From contig NC_030994.1 in assembly GCF_000149955.1 (NCBI RefSeq), positions 1-64,000 of the forward strand: 64,000 nucleotides of DNA. Reading direction: 5' to 3'. The DNA comes from Fusarium oxysporum f. sp. lycopersici 4287 (taxonomy: Eukaryota > Ascomycota > Sordariomycetes > Hypocreales > Nectriaceae). The position numbers were made by a program, and so were the translations under genes. Shown one piece after another: positions 12,678-25,400 of this stretch (position 1 is its first letter; every line of letters begins with the position of its first letter). A model generated the notes under the pieces. It was not told the DNA's origin. It searched no databases and was given only the letters and a program-made list of their open reading frames with translations.

Positions 12678-12733
12678 GCTGCCTGCTACTGCCTACTACT
12701 GCCTACTACTGCCTACTACTGCCTGCCTGCAGC
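12678..12733. repeat. Short minisatellite, unit about CTACTGCCTA
   Basis: Three to four tandem copies of a 10-base unit (TACTGCCTAC) followed by partial GCCT repeats. No function is implied; it lies in the spacer behind the dead transposase. Confidence 0.8.
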
Positions 12734-13330
12734 GTACTTGGCACTGCATTGAATAAGTAGTTCGCTTCTTTTTATATATATGTACCTATAAACCTTTGGA
12801 ATTAACTTACTCCTCATCTTCTTCCCTGCCTGTTACTACCGGCATCATCCACAGCAAGATATTGTTTTGCAGCCCACCTTAATTATATATACCTTCAACC
12901 ATGTCTTTCTCACAGCATTCATTATCTCTTACCGTCCCTACAACGCCTTCCATGTTGAAACTCTCCTTGCCGACGCCCAGTGTTGCTTCTAGTGCTCTTC
13001 CAAGTACTGCCTCGATCCCCTCCAAGAAACCTTCATTCTGGACCTTTTTTTTTTTTTTTTTGATATGCAAGAGGTTCGGAGCCTGAATTCAGACCAAAGG
13101 AGAGATGTGATCGAAGTGGGAAGTCCTCAAATAAAAGCCTGCATTACTGTGTCGCCTGTTGGGAACTTAAGCGTACGGAGAGGTTTCTCTCTGTATTTGC
13201 TAGTGGTACACTGCAGGTTGAAGGCAGTGAGGCTTCATTATCCCAATGCCTTACCCTGATGGATACTATCCTCACCTATTTTGAGGATCAGAAGGTTTAT
13301 CCTACTTTTTCAAGATAATGCTTGAAGCTA
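12734..13330. other. Spacer with short doubtful frame and T tract
   Basis: A 61-codon frame at 12901-13086 begins with a reasonable leader (TATATATACC upstream) and is serine/proline-rich, but ends in an 18-T run (13047-13064) and has no recognisable domain. I do not call it a gene. Confidence 0.35.
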
Positions 13331-13334
13331 ATGA

Positions 13335-13535
13335 TTTATATTTATTAATACTTTTATAAGACTTAGCTTACTAGCTATTAATAAGACTTCTTTATATTGA
13401 TAAGCCCAATATATATTACTTAATTATTAAGAGATATACTAACTAACCTACTTAGTCTAAATGCCTTATATAGTCTGCAAATATAAACCTAGTACAGGCT
13501 AGTTTCCCTGTTTAAAACCCATAACTATTATATAT
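13335..13535 (-). repeat. Truncated, RIP-altered LTR of the Ty3 family
   Basis: The order TTTATAAGACTTAGCTTACTAGC, TATTAATAAGACTTCTTTATATT, ATTAAGAGATA, GTCTGCAAATATAAACC, TAGTTTCCCTGTTTAAAACC matches the 3' half of the LTRs at 50802 and 58160 read on the minus strand. The 5' half is missing. A solo LTR fragment. Confidence 0.75.
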
Positions 13536-13579
13536 TAAGTCTTAGATGTAAGGTTATAAGGCAAGCTTAACCGCTAAGA

Positions 13580-13614
13580 GCTTCCCGCGATGTTAATATC
13601 ATCGCGGGGGAAGC
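13580..13614. repeat. Near-perfect inverted repeat (hairpin)
   Basis: Arms GCTTCCCGCGATG and CATCGCGGGGGAAGC pair around the loop TTAATAT with a two-base bulge. It borders the LTR fragment. No run of T follows and this is fungal DNA, so it is not read as a terminator; it may be the tip of a small transposon. Confidence 0.6.
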
Positions 13615-14896
13615 TAATAGAAGGGATAGTGGGATAATTAAATACTCTACAGGATTAACATCCAAGCGAGGGTGATGGTGGGTTGTTGCCCATATTGACA
13701 TCGGCGTGATAAGAGTCCCCGTGCTACCCATCTCCATGCCTACCGGTATTAAAAGAGCAAGAGAAGAAGCAGGTGATTATTAGTGCAGCCATTTCAGGAC
13801 GTTAATTATATTGTTACTTAAATAGTAAAGGGCATATTATTAGGTTTTATACTACTGCATATTATATAGGTAAATAGACATCTTGCCCTTGCGCTGCATT
13901 ACTGACTTTGCTTGCCGATGGTACTTAACGAGTTTAGCATTATAGAGACTAATTAATACTAATTAGGAATGGTCTGTTAGCCCTCTCGGAGGCTCCAGAC
14001 CTCTCGATCCAGTTTAGTCTAAATTTCTGAAACTGTGAATCCAGTCTATCCAAATCTACTGTAATGCTAGTCCAGTCTAACTAGATCACTGTTCGAGAGA
14101 TTGGGTGACAATTGGGCATGAGTCGATTTAGGGCCGGACACACTTGGCGGGCGTTAGCCCACACTTTTGTACGTGCGTAGGACCCTTCATCTCTCACTCG
14201 GTTGCTTCGGATGGTGTCGGACTCACCGTGGGTCACGTGTGGTCCTTAGCGGCCCGAGTTGGTATTATCAGATTGATTGTGTATTCAATCTTTTTTCCAT
14301 CTTCTAAGACCATTGTTAGTCCTTTTATAGATAATCCTCTATTTCTCGAAGATTCATCTCTTTTGGTCGTTTCAGGTGGCAAGACCTTTATGATCCTGCC
14401 CCTCGTTTTAGTCAGCTCAGCTGGACCTTCCTCATTCGTCTACCAGGTGGGGATGATGCTCCGCGTTTCGATATGCCTGCTCTGGCTGCTGGGATTCGTG
14501 GAACACTTGGAGCAAATGTCTCGGAACCCGCGGCGAGTTCAGCTTCCCTTGGTTTTTCCGGAACGTGCGGCAAATGCATCAGACGAGAGTTAAGATAAAC
14601 TTTAATCTGGCCTGGAGGCAGCTTCTTTCTTGGGGCTTGACTACATGAAGCCGTAGTGGCGAACATTGGTGCTGGTGCTAACAAGGGTCTTGGACGCCCG
14701 TTTGGAAGGGCCTAGACAGTACACGCAACAGGCAAATCCTTGGCAATTTAACCCACGATAGAGTTTCTGACATCCTTGACCAAACTTTAATTACCTATCG
14801 CTTTTCCTCAACAACCATTCAATCATCTCCCCATCCCCATTGTGATCCATTTCCAATCGAAACCACTTGGGTTGTTTCCATTCCCGTTGATGAATC
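13615..14896. other. Intergenic, no gene recognised
   Basis: A 149-codon frame at 14144-14593 has a hydrophobic middle but no domain and poor start context. The end of this stretch is the promoter and leader region of the histidine kinase. The copies of CCAGTCTA at 14010-14080 are a weak local repeat. Confidence 0.35.
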
Positions 14897-17800
14897 ATGG
14901 TCAAGGCAGAACCAATTGCCTCTGAAGGCCCGCGTGAGTGGGAGATGCTTAAGTACATACCAAACTGCTGCTTTTGTCCGCGGTCTGCTTGGGTTAACTT
15001 TGATTCCCAGACGCGATGGGTAGACTGGCTCCTGTGGACAAGCGCTGACGTCCCAACACAGATATGCCTCTTCCTTCACCACGAGCACGATCACTGGAGA
15101 TGCTCCTTGTTTCGACGCCATCTTGAATGCTCTCTCACAGCTGGCCGCTTTCCGTCTCCATGCTCGCCGCGCCATCATCTCATTCTTTGACCGCAAGTAT
15201 CAGCACATTGTCGCTGAGGCCACTCAGTCCTCTCCCATTGGCCCCTGCCCAGACCGCATCAGGGACCGGCTCTGGCCCTCTGGGATTCACCCTCGTGGCG
15301 ATAACATGTGCGAGCATGTCCTTCAGTTCCGGAGCACGAAACCTGCCTCCTTGGATCACGATGTGGGACTGGAGGTCTTGGTCATTCCTGACCTTGCCGA
15401 AGATGCCCACTCACCCAGTGGCTCATGTGTCCAAGGACTTCCTCATCATCGATTCTATTGCGGTATACCTATCCAAACCCCCAGAGGATTCAACATCGGT
15501 GTTTTGAGCGTTTTCGATGACAGTCCCAGGCCTGGTGGTCTAGATCAGGCTTCCATCCAGCTCCTCAGGGATCTCTCCAAGACCGTCATGTCCTATCTAG
15601 AGACGCGTCGCGCCACAGAAAATTTCATTCGCAGTGAGCGCATGGTGAATGGCCTTAGCCACCTGATCCGTGGCAATGACAATGCTGCCAACGACGTTCC
15701 TAGCTCTAGACAGTGCGACAGCCGGACTCGGAGGTTTCAGCAAAACGACCCATCTAGCAACCATGTCTCTGGCAGTCACATGATGAAGACCAGCGCAAGC
15801 TTACAGGATAGCCCCGAGTGCTCCAATGGGGCTACAAATAAACTTCCCTCACCTTTCAGCAAGCCAGCAGCTCTGGCTTCACTAAGTCCAGCCACCCATC
15901 TTCAGACCGACACATCGCATTTTGTTGACCCCCAGAAAGTTGAGTTTGCAAGCATGCTTAGCAAAGCCGCGGATATTGTCTGTAATTCACTGAAGGTTGA
16001 CGGCGCACTCTTTCTCGATGCAGGTGTCAACTCCATTGGGGCTCCCATGGAACATGAGGATAAGTCGTTACACTCTGTGAACGATTCCGCATCGAGCAGC
16101 GAGGACAGCTCGGCGGACCATGTCAGCGATCCCCAGAACAAGAGGCCTTGTACCATACTCGCCCTCTCCACCATTGATCAGGCTATACTGGACCTAGTCC
16201 AACCAGGGTTGCAAATATCGCTCAATCAGAAGACCCTTAAAAGACTAATTTCCCGCTATCCAAATGGGAAGATTTTCAGTTTCGAGGAGTCGGGCTCGTT
16301 GTACTCAGGGGAATCATCATCCGGAGAGGAAACAGACCCTCGTTTTCCCGATACCCGAACTGCAAAGACGGCCGCAGATAACAAACCCACCTCCTCACGT
16401 AAGGATGAAGCCAGGCCCGTTGTCGAGCTATTTGCCGGGGCGAGGAGTGTCGCATTAGTCCCCTTATGGGATCCCTCCCGAAACCGCTTCTACGCTTGCG
16501 GCCTCGTCTGGAGCAAGACAGCCGCTCGCATTCTCACACCAGAAGCAGACCTGCCGTACCTGAAGGCCCTTGGGATTGTCACCATGGCTGAGATCAACCG
16601 GATCGACATGACACTCGCCAACAAGGCCAAGGCGGATCTGCTAGGCACGTTAAGCCACGAGCTCCGTTCGCCGCTCCATGGAATCTTAGCCGGTGCGGAG
16701 CTTTTGGCCGGTACTTCACTCGACCTGTTCCAGCAAGAAGTTGTGCACGCGTTGGAAATATCCGGCAAGACACTGCTTGACACCATCGATCACGTACGAT
16801 ATGTTCGGCCGAGCCAAAAATGGTCATGTCGCTAATCCCTGTGTAGCTATTGATATTCAGTAAAGTGAACACTCTCTCGCGAGTGTTCAAGTCGCAAAAG
16901 GAGCACAGGAGACACCGTAGCCCTTTCGGATCCGGTAAACACGATGAGGAGAGCAGAGCAAATACTAGGCCCGAGATGCAGTCTCTGTGCTCGGATGTTG
17001 CATTGGACAGACTCGCCGAAGAAGTTATCGAAACCGTCACCATCGGCCACAGTTTCCACTACGCAGTCATGCCACAAGGGCCAAGATGGCTCACGCCAGA
17101 TGTAAGTTTTGAAAATGAATCCACAATCGATAATCGAGCGCCTTACCAACCATGTCGAGTTCATAGGCGGATCTGGTCGGCAAGGTACAAATCACAGTTG
17201 ATATAGACCATCGCAAGCCGTGGCTGTTTCGTACTGCACCTGGTGCTATCCGCCGAATTCTCATGAACATCCTCGGCAACGCCCTGAAGTACACGTCTCA
17301 AGGCCACGTGAAAATCAGCCTTAAGCAGGAAAAGGGCACCTCACACAAAGGGCCGCGAAAGTCAACCACCGTAGTCCTTACCGTTTCGGACACGGGTAAG
17401 GGCATTGGCGATGATTTTCTGCACAACAAACTCTTTGTTCCATTCTCCCAGGAAGACTCGCTTACTGTGGGCACCGGTCTAGGGCTCAGCATTGTGAAGC
17501 AGATTGTCACATCACTCGACGGCTCCATTGGCGTTCGAAGCCATGTCGGCAAGGGCACGACCGTGTCAGTCTCCTTGCCACTAGCTTACGCCGACCCTGG
17601 AACTGACAACATGGGTAAGACAGAGCGGGAAGAAGAGCCATTGGGTTTCGATGGCAACATTCTTGACTCTATCCGGGTGGCAGCTGTGGGGTTCACCCGC
17701 GTCCCGTGTGCTGCTGCCGAGGTCAACAGCGCGGCACAACTCCCACTGGAAAGTCTACCTCTGAAGTGGTTCAATATCAACCTCTGGGAAGCTGAGAAGG

Positions 17801-18896
17801 ATGATCCTACCGCCCCTGGCCCCGATATCATCATTTATAGTGAGGCTGCCTTTAGCAAACTTGATGAGAATTCCATCAACGGCCACCTCCTACCTGGGGT
17901 CGTGATATGTCACAACGCCGGAACTACTGTAAAGCTAGATACACTGTACAGGGAGTCTGGCACAAAATCTGTATTCGAGTTCATTCACCAGCCGTGAGTC
18001 GAGCCGCGACCATCATCTAATCATCTACTCACCGACTGATAGGAATACACCCCGAAAGTTCGGCAGGATCCTGGGCTATGCTCTCAATCGCTGGAAGCAG
18101 CTGCAAACAACACATACTCTGAGCGGCACAGAGGGTTCTGGCAACAATACTGACGAGTCTCCTTTTCCCGTATCGAGTGTAGAGAGTAATCGGTCGTGGA
18201 ACTGGACGAATCGAGAACAGTCTAGTGAGAGTGCATCATCCGCGGATAGCCAGCCCGACCAGCAGACGAAGTCGAGTTCGAACCCCAATGGACCGATCAA
18301 ATCTGAGGATCAAGGGCCTCAATCCAAACAGACACGCGGAAGCAGCCCAGACAACTCAGCAACCGAAGAAGGGTCTGTCCAGCCGCATTCCGAGTTTCTT
18401 CTTGTAGATGACAACTCGATTAATCTGAAGGCGAGTTCACACTGTTGATGTCTGGCAAGCTTCAAACACTGACCCATTTCCAGATTCTCTCCGCCTATAT
18501 GAAAAGATTGCACAGAAATTATCGCACGGCTGTGAACGGCTTCGAGGCTCTGAAAACGTTCCAGCTGAACCCAGAGAGATTTTGCTGCGTCCTAATGGGT
18601 AATCCCAACCCCCAAACCCTACTACGAGACCGAGACTAATGAGCATGCCAGATATCAATATGCCAATAATGGACGGTCTTGAAGCGACGCGACTCATCCG
18701 CAAATTTGAGAGGGAATATCACCTTAAGCCTGTCACCATCATCGCTATTACTGGTCTCGCAACAGATGGCGCTAGAGATGAGGCGTTTGCCAGCGGCCTT
18801 GATGTCTTCCTGACACGACCAGTCAGTTTGGGTCAACTTATACCAGTACTTGAAGAGAGGGGTGTTAATGAGGCGAAGGCCAGAATAAAGGTGTGA
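14897..18896 (+). CDS. Hybrid histidine kinase with GAF domain and C-terminal receiver
   Basis: A cytosolic two-component sensor. Later exons are clear: about 15062-16793, 16847-17101, 17167-17993, 18043-18430, 18484-18598 and 18652-18896. The N-terminus is uncertain; ATG 14897 gives PREWEMLKYIP, like the start of related kinases, and needs an intron ending near 15061. Domains in order: GAF (from AFRLHARRAIISFFDRKYQHIVAEAT to the RRATENF helix); a low-complexity serine-rich linker; HisKA with SHELRSPLHGI (phospho-accepting His); HATPase_c with N box ILMNILGNALKYT, G1 VSDTGKGIG and G2 GTGLGLSIV; a second linker; receiver with LLVDDNSINL, phospho-acceptor Asp in MDINMPIMDG (the Asp codon spans the last intron) and FLTRPV in place of the usual FLTKPV. 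The intron at 18431-18483 is GC-AG. It should signal through a histidine phosphotransfer protein to the stress MAPK route; its stimulus is unknown. Confidence 0.9.
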
Positions 18897-19148
18897 AAGT
18901 AAGATATTTACGGGAGGAGTGAATTTTCTATCCATACTCCATACCGGTGTTCCATACGGGGCCTCATGGAATATGGAATATGGAATTGTCGCAGGGTAGG
19001 CATGGTCTTCACGGCCTCAGAAAACAACTGTATTAGTAATCTAGCTATATGCTTTAAGTAACTCTACGAAATAGAATACCCCGCACAAGAAACAACTTAA
19101 GAACAATTAAAAAAAAACACATTTTGCTGCTGCTTAACACATTTTACT
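18897..19148. other. Spacer
   Basis: No gene. It holds two copies of GGAATATG (18968-18983) and an A-rich run just before the piggyBac terminus. Confidence 0.4.
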
Positions 19149-21070
19149 TTAACCCTTTAAGCACAATCAGTGCGACAGGAATGCAACCCATCTCCTAAGT
19201 GGGCAACCCTCCATTCCGGTCACGATGCGGGGTTGTAGCCAATTAAAATGCGTCAAATTAACGGTACATAATTCGTCCGCTAAATTAGGTGGTGATAGAA
19301 GTCCCAACAATGCCGGCTTTTACAAATTGGTTCATCACAAATACAGCATCCCCAAGTGGTCTGACTACGCACCTTTGGCCTCCTGTTCCTCTTCCTCTTG
19401 GTGTTGTTCCCGCTAACCTCCTTAAGAGGGCACCAATCCTGAGATTTTGCTCGTAATGCCCCTGCCGACACCCCTGACAGGCTAGGCAATCTGATTTAAT
19501 ATGACGGTTGACAAAGTTGATCTCGCGATTGACGTGTTCACGCTGTAATTCGGCGTCCTGTAGATCGCGCTCGTCTCCTGCTCGGTAATGTTTTCTTGCC
19601 TGACTGTCGTGGCCGTAGGCGTTAAATAATTCGTTATAAATGCACTCTCGCCACTCCCTATGATTCGTGGATCTCTTCTATTTTGGCTGCCCGTGAAGTC
19701 AAACAACATAGCTATTAACAAGGGCCACATCAAGGAGGAAGGTCCCAAGCTAGTGCCTGCTACGGGCCCCGGCGTAGGGCATGTTCATACTTGTAATATG
19801 ACCTCAATTGGTCACCACGGTCAACATGGTTCATCTCTTCGTTATAAGGAGCAGCCACTGTCGGTATGTTGATCATTTTGACAGCTTCGTCACCAAAAAA
19901 AAAAACGGCGTATTGGCTTGGCTTCTGATTTCTTGGATGACGGCTTCTTCCTCTGTCGGATGACACGCTCATCGTCGGCACCGGTGAACACGGTAGATAA
20001 GAATAACACAAGTTTATTGTCCTTCCAAGCCATTTGGTTGGCCTATGGTTACGCACGAAGACGAATTAATAGGGCATTCTCAGCCAAAAGTATCTAAAGT
20101 CAGTACCTGGTTATCAGGGGTTGGTATCACCTTGACGGCATTAAATTCATACATTTTTTTGACCTTGCCGTCATCGTTCATATCCCTGACTAATTCCTTG
20201 TGGATGCCGCTATTGGTACGAGCTGTGCCAGTGGCCCCGTAGCCCTGCTTACGGAGGTTGCGGAAGAGAGGTGTGGACGAGAAGAGGTTATCCACAAAGA
20301 CGTGATATGTCGATTTTGGCAGTGTTTTTGTAAGGCCAACAACGACGGCTTGGGTTGAATTCACTGCATTATCGTTGTCTCCTGTATCAGGAGATTTCTT
20401 TGCGGCCTTAGCTAAGACCTGCCTTCTTTTTCTAGGCCGGGCTTGTGAGGGTTGTGGTGATAACTCCTGTGTTGAAATTTCAACGCCAACCGCACCGTAT
20501 TCGTCCTCTTTGATATGCCATAGCCACTTGAAATAGAAGCCCATTTGGGCTATGACCCAAATCTTGAAGCCAACGGGGTCGGGCTTACCTTTGATAGCCG
20601 TGATAGAGTCACTGTTGCCCGTATATCGGATTATGCACTCATCGACGGCTAAGTGAGGTCCAGGCCGGAAAAGCTGCATAGATACGGCTTGTATATGGTC
20701 AGACCACTCTACGATGCCTTGGAATGCCTTCGGAAGTGGTGCAGTCTCATCGATTTGGGTGTGGTCGAAGGGGTGAAGGTGCCTGTGGATAAGTTGAAAT
20801 GTATCGTATGAAATGAACTTAACAAATGAGTGCTCAGCGCGTTGAACACCGGGATTGAGGCCCTCCCAATAGCTTCATATCTTCTTTTCCTTATGCACAC
20901 CCATACAAACAAGCACTCTAATCATCATCATCACCTCTGAAATCGTTAGACCTTCCCATTTGTGGAGTTTTGAAGTTGGCTTCATTTCGGTCTTCCAACT
21001 GTCAATCCAGCCGTTTTTCTTAAGCCACGTGACCCAGCTTTTGGTATAGACGACCTATGTTTCAACAAGG
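19149..21070 (-). pseudogene. Dead piggyBac-like element (DDE_Tnp_1_7 transposase)
   Basis: The 3' end is a TTAA at 19149-19152 followed by CCCTTTAAGCACAATCAGTG, a piggyBac-type target and terminal repeat. Reading the minus strand: LKKNGWIDSWKTEMKPT and SEVMMMIRVLVCMG, a stop in KEKKI.SYWEGLNPGVQRAEH, then FHPYD-like HLHPFDHTQIDETAPL, PGPHLAVDECIIRYTG with the catalytic-region Asp, KGKPDPVGFKIWVIA, STYHVFVDNLFSS (second Asp), an intron-like GTACTG...CATAG, then MAWKDNKLVLFLST. An 11-T run at 19895-19905 shifts the frame before FFGDEAVKMINIPTVAA. The C-terminal cysteine domain WGCCICDEPICKSRHCWDFYH is at about 19290-19355. At least one stop and several frameshifts make it inactive. The 5' terminal repeat was not found. 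Confidence 0.85.
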
Positions 21071-22046
21071 AATATAGGAAGGAAAATTTGGAATAGCTTT
21101 AGAGGCGTTGGAGGTAGTCTGTTGATGCGAAATTTGCGTGGTTCTACTTAGAAGGATTACGAATGAATGAATGAATTCCGCCCGGGAGGATATGCATTAT
21201 GTTGTTTATATTGCGCAGTAGTGTTGGGTGAAATTTTTTTTATGAAACTTAATTGTTCGTTGTTGAGATGAGAGTTCTTCTTCGGTTTATATCTCTAGTT
21301 AGTTTCATCTAGGACTTTGAACTTTAAATCTAAGACTTTCAGACTAACAGTCTGAATCCTGAAAATAAGGGATTCCCAGTTTTCCAACACCTCATAGGGC
21401 CCTTAACGCTGTATCTCGTTATATTGTTTCCCCCTCATTTCACCCCTTACAGCCTCAACCTCACCAGTCCTTTCACCTTGCCACTTTTCCCAGCCTCGCT
21501 TGTCCCTGCGACAGGCCTGCTTGAAGGCCAAATTCTCCAAGTGTTCAGCGTCCTATCTCTAGCAGCTGAAGCAGTGGCATCCCGTATTTGTTTGTCCTAT
21601 ATATATAGTCGAGGAAAAGCAGGTCTGGGTAGGCCTGTAGGTAAGCCAATGGCTCTAGATAGGCAAATAACACTATCATAATTTAGTTATCTAAATTAAG
21701 CCGTATTTGGTTTTAGAACCTTTCCTTATCTAGTTAGTAAAGGCATATAGTACTTTAACCCTTATAAAGGTCTTATTTACTATCTGTAATATAATTATAA
21801 ATATCTTACTGTATTATAATAGTGTTTAAATTCTGATAGATATAAGTTCTAATATCCTTTGGCATTACTCCTGTATTTATAAGGCGGCTAACTGTTAACT
21901 TATCTGCATTAGAGAGCTGCTAATAAAATAGATAGGCTGATTTATAGCAGCTTGGCTTGTGGTTATATATATAAAATCGGCTATCTAGATAATGCCTTAA
22001 AGACTAAGTTGCCTTATCTAAGGATTCCTTTGTAATAATTAAGAAC
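21071..22046. other. Spacer passing into AT-rich, RIP-like sequence
   Basis: No gene. 21424-21660 has a proline/leucine-rich frame without a domain. From about 21660 to the gap the sequence is AT-rich with many TA steps, and is probably a decayed repeat continuing into the gap. Confidence 0.4.
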
Positions 22047-22470
22047 NNNNNNNNNNNNNNNNNNNNNNNNNNNNNNNNNNNNNNNNNNNNNNNNNNNNNN
22101 NNNNNNNNNNNNNNNNNNNNNNNNNNNNNNNNNNNNNNNNNNNNNNNNNNNNNNNNNNNNNNNNNNNNNNNNNNNNNNNNNNNNNNNNNNNNNNNNNNNN
22201 NNNNNNNNNNNNNNNNNNNNNNNNNNNNNNNNNNNNNNNNNNNNNNNNNNNNNNNNNNNNNNNNNNNNNNNNNNNNNNNNNNNNNNNNNNNNNNNNNNNN
22301 NNNNNNNNNNNNNNNNNNNNNNNNNNNNNNNNNNNNNNNNNNNNNNNNNNNNNNNNNNNNNNNNNNNNNNNNNNNNNNNNNNNNNNNNNNNNNNNNNNNN
22401 NNNNNNNNNNNNNNNNNNNNNNNNNNNNNNNNNNNNNNNNNNNNNNNNNNNNNNNNNNNNNNNNNNNNNN
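22047..22470. other. Assembly gap (424 N)
   Basis: Run of N. It follows AT-rich RIP-like sequence and is followed by normal composition, so it probably hides a repeat boundary. Confidence 0.95.
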
Positions 22471-25400
22471 GAAACCCTGCGACAGTGGAGTATGGGCCCA
22501 ATTGAGGGCTGATATAATCCGCATGCCTACGCGTCCAGGTGTGGTATGGGGGCGGTAGACGTGTCCCTGCTTCTGAGGACATTGTGGGGAAAGCTACAGC
22601 ATCTCAGGCTAAGGTGTTAAGTTAACACTACAGCCCCATGCACTCCACAGTCGGTTTTCCGCATTAAGTTTCTTGGTTTTTGAGATCAGAACCTAGGCCA
22701 ATGGGGCATACGCTTATGCAGTGGAACCTTCGGAACTAAGCGCTCACTGATCAAGTATTGGTCCACATGTAAACTCTTACTAACCAAATCTTGCTCCTAG
22801 ATTCTGATTCCTGTTTCCGTTTCCGTAAAGAGTGGGCTCATAGAAACGCAGTAAGTTATTTCCCGAGATTCGTTGTAGTGGTGATTTCTACATAGTCGGA
22901 AACGAGATCACTGCCACGTAGAATCCTGTCATGTATAACAGAAACTTGAATCCAGTGGCGTGCCCGTTGTGAAAACGAGTACTTGAATTTACCAATTTGT
23001 TGCAGAGAACCGTTTTCAGCCCCGTGTATGCTAGTGACTAATTTTGCAAGATCACCCTACAGAGCGCATCGTCTTGTCCCCCTCTTTCGATCCTCTATCA
23101 TATGTCAGTTGTAGAAAAACAGCAAGTCCACGCAGAACTACAGTGCCACAAAGAACGGCGTGGAAGTCAGACTGCTTGCATTTCCGTCCATAACTATGCG
23201 CCAGACACCATCACAGCCAACTCTCAGTCGCCAGGTCGAAGGCAAAGTGTACACCGTTCAATTATTTCCAGTTGTCTTCCAAACACCCATTATACCCTTG
23301 AGATGAATTTCAGTACCGAGAGGTACGATGCCTTTCCCGTTGCACACATCGTATTCTGCAGCGCATCGCTTTTCTCCGTTTTCGTCAACTTCATAAACTT
23401 TTATAAAGCAACAGCGCCATTCCAATGTTTGATTAGAACCCACAATCTCCGCTGGTGTTTTTCTAGCATCTTTGGCGAAGATTTTGGTTTTTTTTGGTGG
23501 CTCTAAGGTGAATTTCTGAGGAGGGCATTAGTAGCTATCTTATCAGGATTGCAGTTATAGACGGACCATCAGGATCTATCACACGTTGGTGGAGGACTTG
23601 CTACAAGGACTAGGTGGTCTATTAATTGACCAAATTAGATCAGAGTCTCTGTAGGTATAGTCGATCCCGGCAACCCGTGTATACAAAGAAATTCGAGATA
23701 CTGGTAGGCCCGCAACGGTTGCTTGGTGATGATGAACAAATTTTTCGATAAGGACTCCACTCTCAGGATTAGCCACTTGGGTCGGCACAGAATTGATATG
23801 GGCCGGAAGATCTTCGTTGCTGCTAAGGGCTCGTGGGCTTCATGCACGTTTCATGTAGAATACGAAGCTATACGATGGGGTGAGTGTATTAAGATGTGGA
23901 GCAGAATGTTGTGATATTATTGATTATTGATTTGATTCTTTTTGATCAGTCTGTAAGGGAGGGGTTGGTTCAATTCCCCCTCCTTTTCTAGATACAAGAA
24001 TAATATTGTGATAAAGGAAAGTGGAGCCCTTCCCCAGCCGCCAATCTAATACCCTGTGTACAGACCGGATCAATGCGGAGGAATCGTAAATAGCTTAGCG
24101 TGCCTACTGTCCCTGCAAGATTCGTTCTTCTTTGCGTAATAAACTCTATCTATCATTGCCCCACCAGGTGCCAAAGGTGCCATAAGCTACATGTCAAAAA
24201 AATTAAGAAATCAATGGCCTCAAGCCCATCGGAACAATATAAGATTGACAGTCATGACCTCTAGCGTAGTTCATGACTTAGCCAGCCATATGGCCTAGAC
24301 TTCTCGTTGTAGCAGGATATTGCAGATATGTATGCGGCAGTTAACACTCGAAGGGCTAGCAATGGTAGATGAAATGGAAAAGATGAGTAAAGCAGATGAG
24401 CTCGAAACCAAGAGAAATAAGCTTCAAGGTCACTCAAAGACGGCGACAGAGGGTATCACAGATATTATCGCCAAGTGGCAATTGAATGAGCCAACCTCCT
24501 AAACACTTTAGCCTGAGCTTTATGCTTAGTCTTGGCTTTAGAGAACCGAGTTAGTATGCGCTGATGATGATTCGTATCCACAAATTTATGTCAGTAACAG
24601 CTGGGGCGAAGATGACGTTGTCGATGCATCATCCACATTGCTATTAATTTAGATTCCATCCACGTATTGTTAAGATGAGCCGCAAGGAATGGGGCAGACG
24701 TCTTCGGGCGCTTGGGCTCTGCAGGTAGGTTCTTGATACGATTAGCCATTGGGTGATGCGTTGCTGGTCAAGTATTTGGGTGGTCGAAATTGAAGCGACC
24801 AAACGTCTTTCTCTGCGTCAGCCAGAAAACCGGAATAGAACCATTGGGTGGAACCCCGCCAAGCTTTCTTGTCGACAGGACAGAGCCAGTCAAGCCACCA
24901 CATGGTCCATGATGGTGCGCTAAAACTTCCCTAGATAAGCAGATGACGGAGTACTGTAGGAGGATGCAATTTCACCTCCAGGATTGAATAACAAGGAACA
25001 ACCAAGTGTTTCATTTCTTAGTCGATGCGCTCAACTATCATCATATCCCACAATGAGATCACCGAAAATTGAGAAATGCATGATGATGGTCAGAAGAATA
25101 ACGAGAGAACGCCACTGTCCAAGTCAAAACAATTCATAATACGACAGAGTCCGCATATGCCTAATGCATGGGCTCCGTCTAGACTCATTGTCAGGCGCCT
25201 GGGAACTCGGAAAAGTTAAGCCGAACCAACGTTTCCGACCTCTTTAGTAAAATGAATTCCGTGGAAGGTAAGCTGACCCCATCAATCTTGCTGTTGAGTT
25301 CGTACTTGCGTCGATGATAGCACAATGTAAGCGCTGGCATAAATAACCTTACGACGAGAGATCCAGAAGTCTGGATAGCTTCAACAAAAGCGCGTCATAT

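Noticed and set aside
12901..13086. Small serine-rich frame with poly-Phe end
   Set aside because: No domain, and the Phe run is a T homopolymer; more likely spacer than gene.
22004..22582. 192-codon minus-strand frame over the 424-N gap
   Set aside because: Almost entirely N; the flanks are AT-rich repeat on one side and unrelated sequence on the other.
23935..24160. Possible copia-type LTR (TGTTGTGATATTATTGATT...)
   Set aside because: The start resembles some LTR ends, but no second copy, target duplication or pol sequence was found nearby.
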